Source: Ascidia mentula (taxonomy: Eukaryota > Chordata > Ascidiacea > Phlebobranchia > Ascidiidae). Taken from it: a stretch of 64,000 bases of DNA. Shown here piece after piece: positions 1-12,351 of the stretch. The stretch lies in assembly GCA_947561715.1 (NCBI GenBank), contig OX387197.1:1431001-1495000 (forward strand), given 5' to 3'. The position numbers and the translations under genes were made by a program. Position 1 is the first letter of the stretch; every line of letters starts with the position of its first letter. The notes under the pieces were generated by a model. That model worked only from the letters and a program-made list of their open reading frames with translations, had not been told where the DNA came from and made no database searches.

Positions 1-108
1 TACTGTGTAAAATGTGGGACAAAACAAATTATTTGTGATTGATGGAGAAATGAGCACAGATATCGCTTTCAGAATTTTATCCCAATTTTGTTTTGTCCAC
101 ACTTTCAG

Positions 109-3100
109 AGTTGAAGTCATTTTGTTGTCGAGTCATCCTTGAAATGACTTCAACCGACAACTGTTTGAAGCTAAAAGCTTATGCTACTCGATACAATCTT
201 GCTGATGTGGAAAAGAAAACAAACCAAATGATTGTGGATAACATTGCAACAGTTGTGCAACATGATGATTTCATGCAACTTGATGTTGGTGATATGTCTG
301 CAATTATCAAACAGAGAAACAAAGGGGTAATTATGATTAATTTGTATTTTCTGTTTGCATTGTGGAAGAAAATTGTCAAGACTTTTGATTTGAACGTTAA
401 GGTAAATTAAATGTCGACTATAAAAGGTTGGGTAAACTCATCAACAGTTCCTCATCCACAGCCACCAGCTCTCAATGTTGTTTGTTCATGTTCACACAAA
501 AATAAGTGAATTCCAGCAATAACTGCAGTCAAAACCTAACATGTATTTTGCATGACATATGCTGTTTACAAGAATTAGTGAACTGGTAACTTTTACATCA
601 TATTTTACGTAAGACATTTTTAGTAGGTTATGGTCCAGGGATTCTAAACTGCATGTTTTGTAACAACCTTACATCAAACCAATAATTATCAACCTTTTTG
701 TATTTGTTTTAAGTTGCTTTTGTGGTGATTAAACTTTTTATGCGACATTTTTACTTTCTATTTGTGTTTTGGGTTTTAATTTACAATTTGATGCAATCAG
801 AACATGTTAGTAACCTTTTTATGATATATTTTAACAGTTACTTAACTTGTTGTCACAAATTAGTTGTTGAATGCAGATGGAAGAAGCTGTATTTACTGGA
901 ATGGTTCGATGGGTTAATTTCAATCCTTCCCATCGAGAGGATTTGTTTGTGAATCTTTTCTCACAACTTGATCTTTCATCTATTTCCAATCAGTCTCTTG
1001 CAACCACAATAAGAAATGAAGTAAATTGTTTTAGTTGATTCGCTTATAATTAGTTTATATATTTAATTCTTTTCAGCCTCTTGTAAGAGGTAACATGGAT
1101 TGTGCCATTGCAGTCATGGATGCTTTTTCAATGAACTTTGAAAAACCTGGAACAAGTGGAAAAGCAACTTCTGTCAAAAAAGGTGTGATATTTTTTTTTT
1201 TATTGTCACATTATCCACCATATTTATACCACTGTTATGGACAACATGTTCCCCAGTAAGAAATAATTATTTCCCCCGACCACAGTGATTTTGTTGTGGA
1301 CGTCTTATGACATAACAAACACCTACTATATTATGTTCTCCTCGTTTCGCTGGTATAATGTTGAAATATCTGGTCTAAAGAGCCCAAATTTGTATATGTT
1401 TATAATATTCTATTTGAATAAGGTGCGGTCCGAAACTTTTTAAAATCTGACTTTTGGAAACGATTTTAAAACTGTTGAATTGTCAATAAAAGTGCATTTT
1501 AAACTTGACTGACCTTATAATACCAGTTGGAGAACTGCAAGGTGGGATTAAGAAAGGGCTTGAATTCTACAACCACCCTTATAGCATTTGTACTCCCCTA
1601 ACTTTAAGCCCCACTCAATTTCCCTCTTAAGATTTACTCGTGGCGAATCATATTACAAACATGTGGTCAGAATCCATGGACAGTCAACTACCAACAAGTT
1701 AGGGATACAATTCTGTGGGCTGAGATTAAACAAATAAATCAAAACTGACCAATATAGAAAGATGTGCTTCACCAAAAAAGCATTGAGAAATACTGGTGTC
1801 AAAGTAATTAAATACTTAAATGAAGCTTGTGTAAATACTATACACAAATACTAACTCCATTCAAAAAGATTGATTAACAAAGCAACAACTTTACCTTCAT
1901 AAAAAAATATGTTACCACTGTTATTACCCCAAAAAAATATTTTAAGCAAACAAAACCATAACAAGCAAGTGTTTATGTTTCAGATTTGTCAGGATTTCTT
2001 CTCATTGGTGGCAATAAATCAAAACGAGATTGTGTGAAATGGAATGTTACCACAAAACAACGTGAACATTACCCAGTGTGTACATTGCTTGCTGTCATAT
2101 GGTTTTGCTTATTTAACGTACTTTCCCATAATTATACATGCTTCTTGTATGTGCAAGTAAATGCAAATTCCAACTAAAGTCAGCAAGACAGCAAATGCCC
2201 AGTAACCTTCAGGATTGAATGCAATATTTGGACACTGATAATTTTTTTTTAAATTAAATTGCACAAGAAAATGTAGCAACATTCAAACATGCCTTAGTTA
2301 AGTGTAACCTGTCAATGACTTAACTAAATATTCTCCAGAGTAAATCATGTTATTTTGTTATTTAAGTTACTAGTTTTAAAATAGAGACTTTCTGTTATTT
2401 ATTGAAACATGTAAATTACTTTACCTCAATTTATTCTCCTAATTTCATCAATTTTTTTTTAAGAAAATGATCACAGACAGAGTGAACTCAACTTCAGCCA
2501 AATTCGGTGAAAATGTTTATGTAATGGGTGGAGATGGTCCAACACAAAGTTGTGAGATGTTGAACTTGGAGGAAAGTAAAAACTGGGTAAAAATTGCTGA
2601 TTTATCAAAAGGTCGACATTTTGCTGCATCTGCTGTAGTTGGAGGTTGGTGTGGTTATTTCTGAAATTGTTGATTTCTAAACCAGGGGTTGTTCCAGGAA
2701 TAAAGCATTGGGGAAGCCCCCCATACAAATTGTCATGGCAATAAAAAGTAACGCGGTGGCAGACAAAAGGTTTTGTTAATATTTATTTTCGTTCATTACT
2801 AGTGTGCCTTTGTGTGGTTTATGACTATCTTCTCATCTCTCAACCAACTCATTCTTATTGCTCACCATAAATTTTGTTAGTAATAACCCAGAAAAAAATT
2901 GGGAATTCTGCCCAGACACGAAAGCAATTTTTTTTGGACTTTTAACAGTATTATTGACACTTTACTGACAAGTTACCAATTGTTGAACAGAAAGTTGTCC
3001 AACTATGTTTTCACAAACATATAGTAAATATTTGGTGAATATTTTGATGTTTATCAACAATTATCACTTTTATGGACAACCTTGTTTTCACTAATTACAA

Positions 3101-4637
3101 ACAAATTTAGATGACTTGTATCTTACGGGCGGTCAAGGAAACCAAGGAACATTCTCATCAACTTTGTGTTATTCTGTACAAGAAGACAGATGGAGAAGTG
3201 GTTTCGACATGTTACAACCAAGATATGGGCATGGAATGTGTTCAATTGACAGTAAGAATACATCTGAGTTCATTTTTGTATAGGATTAATCTCATTACTG
3301 GACCCAGTACCAAATAGTTGGCATGCATCTGAAACAACAACATAATTAACCGTAAACCATAAATTAAAGTAATCAGTAAATCCACTCTATTTACCCCAAC
3401 AATATTCACTTTTGGACATGAAAATGTTATGAAACGCCGACCTCAAACTTACCAGAAATGCAGGAAATATTCCATCTTTATTTTGTAGTTCTTTATGACA
3501 TGAATTTTAACTTTAGTATTGATTAATTTCAATTAAAACCCCGATTGAAAGCTGATCGCTTATTTGTACGTTAAACGCAGTGCTTACCTCATTGCTTGTT
3601 ACGTAACATTACAACACAATCGTAATATGACGTCACAATAAATATTAACACAAGCGATTTGGAAATTTCTTCAGATGTTTTGTTTTCTGTGGGCGGAAGG
3701 GATGGCGGACAATCCTTACAATCATGTGAATTCCACGATATTCGTGTTGGAACCTCCACAAGAATCGCTTCTCTCAATGAAGGGAGAAGTCGTTTCGCAT
3801 GTGAAAAAATTAAAGGGAAGATCTATGCAATTGGTTAGTGATGAAAAGTTGAGCAATAAAATTAACATTAAGTTGTTTTTGTGTAAATTTTATAAAATAC
3901 AAATTCATATTCGTCACCGGTAAATGTATCACGTGATAAATATAATGGAGTTTCCTGAAAAGAATCCTAAACATAAAAACTGGTAGATATAACTATAAAG
4001 TATTAACCTAAAAACAATGAAAAGTTTTACTTTAAATCTGACAGGAGGTGATGGTCGTGACTTCCTGCGAACAGTTGAAGAATACGAACCTAGAGTCAAC
4101 AAATGGAAATATGTTTCTCCTCTCCTAAATACTCGTTGGCGTCACTCTGCTTGTGTTATTGATGGGAGGATTTATGTTGTGGGTGGAAGGAGGTAAGAGT
4201 TGCTATTATGACATCACTATAGTCCACTGTTTCCCGTTTAATGTGAAAATGTAAATGTTGAGAAACTGGGACAAGTGGGATATACGATGTTATACTTGAT
4301 TAACAACTTGCATAAAATGTTTGTTAAAATTAAACTTAAAACTCTTTGTATTATACAAGGTTGTATGCGTGGTTTGGTTTAGTGATGTAGGAGTTTGCGG
4401 TTGTTTGTTGGTTTGTTTTTGTTAACTTATAAATTTTTCTTCGGGTGAAAAATGTTCTAGAAAAACTTACCTGTGTTTGTTGTGTGTCTGATTCATAAAA
4501 CTGTATCATGTTTGTTTTATAGGAGCTGGGGTGAAGGACTGACATCGGTTGAAGTTTACGATCCAACCTCAGATGTCTGGACACATGCTTTTGATCTTGA
4601 CAAACCAGTTTATGATGGGCCTGTTGTTGCTGTTTAA
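109..4637 (+). CDS. Kelch-like protein (BTB-BACK-Kelch), copy 1, exons 4-12 only
   Basis: Exons 109-326, 877-1020, 1077-1182, 1984-2075, 2464-2644, 3111-3251, 3675-3833, 4045-4192 and 4523-4637 (stop TAA). All have GT-AG borders and keep one frame. The first three exons, with the start codon and most of the BTB domain, lie before the window; bases 1-108 are intron. The visible part codes the BTB end, the BACK domain (EEAVFTGMVRWVNFNPSHRE) and six Kelch blades with GG motifs (LLIGG, VYVMGG, YLTGG, VGG, AIGG, VVGG). Proteins of this design usually bind Cullin-3 through BTB-BACK and a target through the Kelch propeller. Compared with copy 2, the first Kelch block reads GGNKSKRD and the last blade has one extra codon (GGRRSWGE against GGWNWGE). 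No break is seen. The usual AATAAA site 3' of the stop reads AATGAA here. Confidence 0.9.
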
Positions 4638-5408
4638 TATGTTTCCATATTTGGGTGTAGTTGATATTCAACTGAGATTGATCACGGACAAAAATGCTCG
4701 AATGAAAGTTTTTATCAAAAATATCGTTTTATGCAATTTAACCAATTGTTTTTTTTTATTGCAACGCTTTCTGAATATTTAAATATCATGTATTTGTGTT
4801 TGTAAACCGCTGTATTTTGTAATAATAGCAGTAATAATATCGGTTTCAAACGTGATTCTGCCACGCATTTAACAATTCCCAATATTACAATAGGTCAGGT
4901 TGTGCATTATGTTCAATGCATGTGTGCCTTTTGCGAATCTTGTTTTTACATGTGAATTATCAAGTGCTACTCCGTTGGAATCAATCACCTCCCAGTGCAA
5001 CTAGCTGTGATCCTGTGGCAGACGGTGATTCTCCGTGAGGAAATCACCTTCACATGGGCGCCTGACTCAATAACCCTTGTGGTTTTATCGGTGCCCAAAC
5101 TATTTTATGTTTCATGTTCATATACCCTGTAACTTGTGAAAATAAAATAGATTTGATTTTGTCAATAGTTTGGTGTTCGTGAAAGGGAGCGTTTATTTAA
5201 GTGCGCGGCCCCTACCATGCAGGTCTGATAATGTCAAAATTCATGTAAATTTGCTATAAAAAACTCCCTCCTATGAAATGAACAAGATGCAAATAACCAC
5301 TAATTCAGGACAAATAAACAAACATGTGTAGAACAAACTGTTTTAGGCGTGTTTGTATAAAAATAAATATATTGTTGTCTTACCATATAACCTTAGTATT
5401 GTCTCCAG
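4638..5408 (+). other. Kelch copy 1 3' flank and TRPM 5' flank, no gene
   Basis: This holds the 3' untranslated region and spacer. An AATAAA lies near 5143 after a stretch (about 5055-5160) that is conserved 3' of copies 1-3. From about 5270 the sequence is shared with the unit 3 region near 37965-38100 and runs into the first TRPM exon. No open coding segment was recognised. The N-terminal half of a TRPM gene is not here. Confidence 0.6.
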
Positions 5409-5593
5409 GCCAGGGGATAATGTGGTCCTCAGCGTTTGGCGACAACTTATGGTACGCGGGTAAAATATTCCTGTGTATTGCTTTGTTCGCAATGCACATC
5501 AGGTGTTTCCAAGTCTACCTCGTGTTCAAATACTTCGGGCCCAAGGTGTACTTGATGAGGAGAATGGTGAGTTGGAACGGATATTTTTAACTT

Positions 5594-5753
5594 CTGTGAG
5601 CTGCAGACATATGGCCACTGTTTCGACTTATCAGGTCACATCAGTGCAGCTTGGTTTAAAGTTTGGACGGCAAGATTGTCCATACTCACATCAAGCTGCA
5701 CTGATGAGACGTGACAGGTCGAAACAGTGGTCATCTGTGTGCAGCTCACATAA
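5594..5753. repeat. Palindromic repeat with hammerhead-like arms, unit 1
   Basis: About 75 bases starting GTGAGCTGCAGACATATGG return as an inverted copy ending near GTCATCTGTGTGCAGCTCAC, separated by a short spacer that is itself partly palindromic. It sits in the TRPM intron between the S4 and S5 blocks. The same repeat lies at 60958-61115 in unit 4; half copies lie near 23860-23920 and 36880-36930. Confidence 0.75.
5694..5746 (+). ncRNA. Hammerhead ribozyme-like motif, unit 1 (altered)
   Basis: Helix I strands 5694-5700 and 5740-5746 pair over seven bases. The core CTGATGA is at 5701-5707, helix II at 5708-5720, GAAA at 5721-5724, and helix III ACAG (5724-5727) pairs with CTGT (5735-5738). 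The base at the expected cleavage position (5739) is G, which hammerheads do not accept well, and helix II has one mismatch. It looks like a decayed copy of the unit 4 motif. Confidence 0.5.
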
Positions 5754-7598
5754 TTCATATCATTTTCCTGTTCATATATTTTTAACTTCGTTTATCAGAC
5801 ATAAGTTTTATGAAATGCACAAAGGCAGTTAAGGTGTGTTTGTTTGATCGTCAACAGTTGAAGGATTTGGTTTGATATTTCTCAGTTATGGCGTCATTCT
5901 TCTTTCCGTCAACAATTATCCAAACCCGACAAAAACATAAGCAGTCAGTTTGTACGCGTTAACCAACTGCACGTTAACTGGAAGTTATTATTTCAAAGTA
6001 CATTTACTTTCTAGTTACACGAACACATTAAACATTACATCGGTTGACACTTTCCTCTTGTGTGTCTACAACAACATTATCAGGGTTCCTTACTGGCAAC
6101 TTTATGGAAACGAGCTTGGAAATGCGACTGTTGCACAAAACAGTAAGTATCTTAATCATTAAAGGTATCTCAAACTCTTTTTTGCACTCCATGGAGATCT
6201 TGGTAATCTGAAATCCTTCATGCAATCGGCAACTATGACGTAACAATATAAGTTTCTTCAACTTTAAATTATCCTCAAAGTGCATTGGAAACAACCTGAT
6301 ATCATAACTGCAGTAAGAAGAAAATGTTGAACTGCTAATTTTTTTATTCGAGCCGAATTACCATTGCAAACGGTCCCTAGGGGGCGCTAGTGCCCATTAT
6401 GAGGACCACAGCCTCGATTTGTAGTATATCAAATTACGAACGGTCAATGTGGGCTAATTTCCAAAATGGAATTTGTTTTAAGTTTCCTGTTAATTCCACA
6501 GGTTACGGGATAGTATCGGCTTTATTGACTTGCTTCTACATGTTGTTCTCAAACATTCTTATGCTCAATCTACTCATCGCCATGTTCAGGTTCGTACTCT
6601 TGTGTGGTTAAAAGTATTTGCGTCTACTGCCTGGAACATTACTAAAAAACATTTATCTTGGGTTATTTTGTCGAATTTGTTTAAACTCTGTGAACAAGGT
6701 CAAGTGAAATGAATGATTTGCAAGTCGTGTAGACGTAAGTTTATGATTTCTATAGTTACACATTCCAAACGATTGAAGACCGCGCCGGAATATTCTGGAG
6801 TTACCACAGATTCGATGTTGTTGAAGAGTTTTGTGACAGACCTTGGCTTCCCGCTCCTTTTGTTATTCTAGAAGACATCGCCAGGTTCATCCACATTTGT
6901 AGAAACGGACCGGTTGGGTTCAGTGCCTTCAGTAAGTTGTTTATTGACAAACGAATATAAAATACACAAGCATGGATCCAATAATATGAATTTTGTGATC
7001 ATGTCAACCTCAAGTTTGTGAGAATATCATCCTCATCTTCCCATCATCTTCGTTTCAGGGAAGAAGGTGAGTGAGGAACAGGAGACGGAACTTTACACGT
7101 TCGAACAACATGTCCTCCAGAAGATGATGAAGAAGAAGAAAGAAGAAGAAGACAAAGACGAACATCTCATGACAATGATCGTTGAGCAGTAAGTTGGTTA
7201 GGATTCGAATCCACACAACAATGACTTTAAACCGATTCTTCTGGATCAAACATTTGCGTTGAAAGAACTTGATTCAATTCACAACAAATCGATAAGATTG
7301 ATAGGATTTGCTTTAAAACTAATGAATTTCTGCCGCAAAGCCTTAGTCCCACCTTCAAACTCGCTAAACAAGTCCTTGCATCGCCATATTTTATTTCAAG
7401 TGGCCGTGGTTCCTATAACAAAGAAGATGTTGTTTATGCTTCGATCCCACTGAAAGTTTGATTCGCCCTGTACCTAAATGTATTTATTTCAGGCAACAGG
7501 AATTGCAACTACAAGTGAAGCAATTATTAAACCTTGAGAAAAGCAGAAAAAAAAAAAAAAAACTTCAAAAGGTCACATGTTGCCATATTACCACGTGA

Positions 7599-7914
7599 GC
7601 GATGACCTTGAAGCACAAACGAGGTCAAGCAATCGTGCCCAGTGCAAGCATCACATAAATGAGGCAGCTTGTGTATTTGTAATTGCCTAAATGTCTTTTT
7701 TGCCTGCGCTTGTGTTTCTTTGCCATTTTTCCATTTTCCGTGTTATGTAAAAATGTTTTTTTCATTTCATTAATTTCCATCATTGCTTTTACAGACTTTT
7801 CTTTATTGTTTCTGCACTGATTTGATTAAGTTTTGCGCGGGCCACATCAGTGCCTTCTTAAAAGTTACTGTTTTCAACTTTGCGATTTTGAAATTGAATG
7901 ATTTCGTAATTCTT
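7599..7914 (+). other. TRPM fragment 3' flank
   Basis: Spacer shared with the corresponding stretch of units 2, 3 and 4 (27105-27420, 42679-42985, 62858-63170). No gene is seen. The Ty3 fossil interrupts it at about 7915; the shared spacer resumes after 12049. Confidence 0.6.
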
Positions 7915-8102
7915 ATTAGGAACATTAAAAGAAATAAAAGGAAAATTATATCTTAAATCTAACGCAAAACCTGTTTTTCTGTAAGGCCAGATCACTTCCA
8001 TACTCCATAAAGCAAAAAGTTGAAGCTGAATTAGAGAGGCTGACATCTGAAGGGATACTGGAGTCCGTTCCTTACAGTGAGTGGGCAACCCCTGTCGTAC
8101 CC

Positions 8103-10553
8103 GTGTTGAAAAAGGATGGCTCCGTAAGATTGTGCGGAGATTTTAAAGTAACTTTAAATCCAGTCTTAAACATAGAGCAATATCCCTTGCCTAAAGTAAC
8201 TGATATTTTTGCCACGTTAGCTGGAGGAAATCGTTTTACAAAACTGGATTTAAAAAATGCGTATTTGCAAATGACAATGGAAGACGAATGTAAACATTTG
8301 CTTACCATTAATACGCACAAAGGACTCTTTCGTTACAACCGCCTAGTTTTTGGGGTAGCTTCAGCCCCGGCATTATGGCAAAAGGCTATGGATCAAGTGT
8401 TGCAAGGGTTAAAAGGAGTACAATGTTTATTGGATGATATGATAATAACTGGAGCAACAGATCTAGAACATACAGAAAATCTGCGAAATGTTCTCCAGCG
8501 ATTGTCGTCTTATGGGTTAAAAGTCAATCCGAACAAGTGTGAGTTTTTCAAGAATCAAATTGAATTTTGTGGCCATGTTGTAGATAAAGAGGGATTGCAT
8601 AAATCACAAGATAAAATTGAGGCGGTCACAAATTGTCCGACCCCACAGAATGTGTCCCAGCTTCGTTCGTTCCTTGGCCTAGTTAATTATTATCATCGAT
8701 TTTTGCCCAATCTGTCATCTTTGTTGCATCCGTTATGTGAACTTTTAGAGAAAGGTCGTAGATGGAACTGGTCCTTGGAATGCATTCAGTCATTTGATAA
8801 AGCTCGTAAACTGATGGCTTCTGATAAGGTTCTTACGCATTATGACGTAAATTTGCCAATTAAGTTAGCATGTGATGCATCGCCATACGGCATTGGTGCA
8901 GTTATGTCACATGTAATGCCGGAAGGCATTGAGCGACCAATTGCGTACATCTCGAAATCTCTGTCGAAGTCCGAGAAAAACTATTCGCAAATTGATAAAG
9001 AAGCTTTAGCAATTGTGTGGGCTGTGCAAAAGTTTCACATTTACTTGTTTGGTCGACATTTTACGCTAGTGACTGACCACGAGCCTCTCACTTCTATATT
9101 TCATCCAAAAAGAAGCATTCCTGTAATGTCGGCACAACGTTTGCAACGTTATGCCATTATTTTATCCGGCCACAATTATTCCATCGAATACCGCAGTACA
9201 ACTCAACACGGCAACGCTGATTGTTTGTCTAGATTACCGCAAGGTTCCACTGAAACCTCGTGCGATGCTGCAAGCAATTTTTATTTTAAGCAGATTGACT
9301 TTTTGCCTGTAACGGCCGAGGATATTGCTAAACACACACGTTCGGATAAAATTTTGTCACGGGTGTTAGCTTGCGTGACATCGGGCAATTGGGTGCCGGA
9401 AAGTGCCAATATGCCATATTATTATCGAAGAAATGAGTTATCCACATTTTACGGATGTTTGGTTTGGGGACCCAGAGTGGTTATTCCAGAAAATCTAAGG
9501 TCCTCTATTTTGCAGGAATTACACAACGGACACCTGGGTGTTGTGAAAATGAAACAAATCGCACGAAATTACGTCTGGTGGCCCAACCTTGATAAACATA
9601 TTGAAGAATTGTCCAAGAACTGTTCGGGGTGCTTACAAAATAGGAACGTACCACCTGTAGTAAAATACCACCCCTGGCAAACTTGTGTTAAACCATGGCA
9701 ACGCATACATATAGACTTTGCAGGTCCTGTGGAAAACCACATGCTCTTGGTGATCGTGGATGCCTATTCTAAGTGGCCGGAGGTAATCCCAATGCATTCC
9801 ACCACGGCGGCTGCAACTATAGACGAACTTCGCAACGTTTTCTCGAGGAACGGTATTCCTGAAAAAATTGTTTCTGACAATGGTCCTCAATTCATTTCAC
9901 AGGAGTTCCAGACGTTCCTGAAGATGAACGGTATTCGTCATATGAAGACTGCTCCATACTCACCAGCCACAAACGGCCAAGCGGAGAGATTTGTACAAAC
10001 CGTAAAGAGAGGTTTACAGTCGATGTCAAACGAAACCGGGAGCATCAAAAGCAAACTGTCAAGATTTTTGCTGTCCTACCGCAATGCTCCTCATGCATTG
10101 TTAGGAGAGTCCCCTGCCAAGCTGTTCATCAAGCGCAATCTGAGAACCCGCCTGGATCTTGTTCAACCCGCGGGAGAGGGAAGGGTCGAGAAATGTGTAG
10201 AAAAGCACATCGACAAACACCACGGGCAACGGCCACGAACATTTGCAGTTGGTCAAAAAGTGGCAACCCTAGATTATCGCGCTCGTAGTAAGCGTTGGGC
10301 AGTTGGCGTCATTGAAAAAGTTCTCGGGCCACTGACCTATCTTGTACGTGTAAATTGTAAATTTATTTGGAAGCGTCACATTAATCAGTTAATTGACATG
10401 TCGGGAAATAACGTTCGTGATATTGCACAATGTAATTCGCCGTGTTTCGACGATTTTGTTTTTGATAACCGTTCCAACCTTTCGAACGACACTCATGCTC
10501 GTTATCCTACGAGAACTCGACATCCGCCAACCAGATATGGATGTGAGAATTAG
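8103..10553 (+). pseudogene. Ty3/Gypsy pol part: RT, RNase H, integrase
   Basis: Open over 816 codons. Reverse transcriptase comes first (FTKLDLKNAYLQM, then CLLDDMIITG as the catalytic motif). RNase H follows (ACDASPYGIGAVM). The integrase has a zinc-binding HHCC region, a DDE core (IDFAGP, VSDNGPQF) and a C-terminal GPLTYLV motif like the GPY/F module. No chromodomain was seen. The RT start lies slightly upstream of this open stretch. As part of a rearranged fossil it is listed for family and layout only. Confidence 0.85.
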
Positions 10554-10573
10554 GATTTGTTTGTAGGGAGGAT

Positions 10574-10725
10574 TGTTATATATTGTGTTTGTGTTGCAAT
10601 TACCACGTGTGCTCGTTGAAGCGTAACGACCGCTTTATAAGCGCTCTGTATGCCGGAGAGGTCATTACAATAAATTACTCGAGGAAAGCGTGTATGTGGC
10701 TGTACCTGAAGGCAAATACTTTACA
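10574..10725 (+). repeat. Ty3/Gypsy LTR (+)
   Basis: Starts TGTTATATATTG and ends TTTACA, directly after a purine-rich stretch (GTAGGGAGGA) that fits a polypurine tract. Its inverted twin is at 11899-12049. Confidence 0.85.
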
Positions 10726-11885
10726 TCAAACACCTCTGGAAACTCGGTGACCAGCGGACAGTTTGTTACATTAAACTTAAAACAACTAAAAACTTCATGA
10801 CTTCCAGATTTACAAAAGGCACGCAGCCACTCACGACCAAATAAAGTCGGACCATTTATTTCCACAACATAAAGGTTCAAGTATAAACGGGTAGATCGGT
10901 ATTCCACCGTAACTCGCAGAAACCCCAGAGGAATGATTCTCTCATTTGAATAAGTTTTTAAAACAATGCTTGTTGGTTGTAGGGTGGAGCCTTTAAACAA
11001 ATTTTTGTAATCAGCTTCGGACATAATAGACAGTGCAGACCCAGTATCTAGTTCCATTATAACAGGTTTTCCGTTAATTAGGGGTCGAAGCACTATATTA
11101 TCATTTTCTGTAACACCAATGGAATTTAAACAACATTTTACTGGCACCTGTTGATCTTCGGAAGCAATGTAGTTTAAATTTCGCTTGCTTCGATTCCGAC
11201 AAGTCGATGCAATATGACCAATTCTTCCACACTTGTAACACGTGGCACTTTTGAAAAAGCAATTGAATTCTTCATGACCAGAGCGACCACATCTGCCACA
11301 CGCTCTTCGGTTTCTTAGATTTTCATTTCTACTAAACTTGTTAATGGACATGTCATTATTTCTCATTATTTTTGTATCAGCATCGGCTTTTTCCAAAGTG
11401 TTAGCTATTAGCACGGCTTGGGAAAAGTTCAAATTACTTTCAATTAACAATCGCCGCTGTGTGGTCTCCGAAAGTATACCACAAACAAATCTTTGAGTTA
11501 ATGCATCGTCCAAAAAATCACCGTACTGACAATTTTCACTTAACTTTCTGATAACAGCAACATACTGATTTACAGATTCTCCAGGAATTTGATCACGCTT
11601 TCCAAATTTAAAACGTTCAGAAATTTTGAGGGTCGTAGGGCAAAAATGTTCTGTTAAAATTTTCACAATTTCCTTGTACGTTTTTGAGTAAGTTTTGGAG
11701 GGTGCAACCAAATCTTTCAAAAGACTGTATGTCTTAGCACCAACAAAATTCAAAAGCGCCGGTACCTTTTTGTCATTAGGAATGTCATTAATTTTGAAGA
11801 ACTGTTCCATCCTTTCCACGTACGTTGGCCATGTTTCCGTTTCAGCACAAAATTCACCAACACTTCCCAAGTAAGACGATCCCAT
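10726..11885 (-). pseudogene. Ty3/Gypsy gag and protease part
   Basis: Open on the minus strand. The N-terminal part resembles Ty3-type gag (TWPTYVERMEQFF), followed by two CCHC zinc knuckles (CGRCGRSGHEEFNC, CYKCGRIGHIASTC) and an aspartic protease motif (LDTGSALSIM). A Met at about 11885 is the likely gag start; the frame stays open upstream into the LTR. It lies opposite in strand to the pol part. Confidence 0.8.
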
Positions 11886-11898
11886 CCTCGTCGCCAGT

Positions 11899-12049
11899 GT
11901 AAAGTATTTGCCTTCAGGTACAGCCACATACACGCTTTCCTCGAGTAATTTATTGTAATGACCTCTCCGGCATACAGAGCGCTTATAAAGCGGTCGTTAC
12001 GCTTCAACGAGCACACGTGGTAATTGCAACACAAACACAATATATAACA
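11899..12049 (-). repeat. Ty3/Gypsy LTR (-)
   Basis: Inverted twin of 10574-10725. On the minus strand it starts TGTTATATATTG and ends TTTACA, and is followed by TGGCGACGAGGATGGG, a plausible primer-binding region leading into gag. Confidence 0.85.
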
Positions 12050-12245
12050 ATATTCCGCTTTCCTTTAAAGTGTGAACTATTTATTTAACCAGATAATAAA
12101 AATCCGGCGTGTATTTATTATCCTGACTGGAATCTAATGATTGATTTATTAACTCTTACAATGGATTAATTACAACACACATACTTCTAGTAGTTGGAAG
12201 TTTTGTTTCATCGTCTCCAACCATTGCACGTTTACAACGTTTCAA

Positions 12246-12348
12246 TTATTGCACGTGGGTGATGGTAACAACCAATGACCACTGGGGTCGACACAAATTC
12301 CACGCTAGACCTTTCGGAATACTTCCTGTACATGGACAATAGTACGAC
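12246..12348 (-). pseudogene. CCP-like exon remnant, unit 1
   Basis: 3' part of the minus-strand exon seen whole at 27637-27815. It reads YYCPCTGSIPKGLAWNLCRP and ends with the same TAA. It stops exactly where LINE copy A begins, so its 5' part and the signal-peptide exon are gone. Confidence 0.65.
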
Positions 12349-12351
12349 GGC

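Larger units (their letters stand above)
5409..7598 (+). pseudogene. TRPM-type cation channel fragment, unit 1
   Basis: Seven exon-like blocks: 5409-5566 (S4, NLWYAGKIFLCIALF and YFGPKVYLMRRM), 5858-5936 (S5), 6015-6142 (pore helix, IIRVPYWQLYGNELG), 6502-6589 (S6, MLFSNILMLNLLIAMF), 6756-6931 (TRP helix region, FWSYHRFDVVEEFCDRPWLP), 7059-7188 (Lys/Glu-rich helix) and 7493-7598 (coiled coil, ending with TGA). Order and content match the TRPM family C-terminal half; the large N-terminal homology regions and S1-S3 are absent. The S5 block lacks 22 bases found in unit 4 and so loses frame, and its donor reads AT instead of GT. It is therefore a duplicated gene fragment rather than a working channel. 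The last exon carries a run of 16 A that keeps frame and gives extra lysines. Confidence 0.8.
7915..12049. mobile_element. Ty3/Gypsy LTR retrotransposon fossil, rearranged
   Basis: The element sits in the spacer behind the unit 1 TRPM fragment; the same spacer in units 2-4 lacks it, so it came after the unit duplications or was lost elsewhere. Parts: pol (RT, RNase H, integrase) on the + strand, an LTR on the + strand, gag and protease on the - strand, and a second LTR on the - strand. The two LTRs are thus inverted and nearly identical (152 and 151 bases), which suggests a fairly young copy. The element is broken, with about two or three breaks including the rearrangement. The left end is not an LTR. 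Family assignment rests on the order RT-RNase H-integrase and on the two gag zinc knuckles. Confidence 0.85.

Noticed and set aside
5473-5832. 119-codon open frame across the TRPM S4 exon and intron
   Set aside because: It is in a different frame from the conserved S4 sequence and runs through the palindromic repeat.
7190-7225. GGATTCGAATCC, like the B box of a tRNA gene, in the TRPM intron of every unit
   Set aside because: No A box or cloverleaf could be found around it, and it copies with the TRPM intron.
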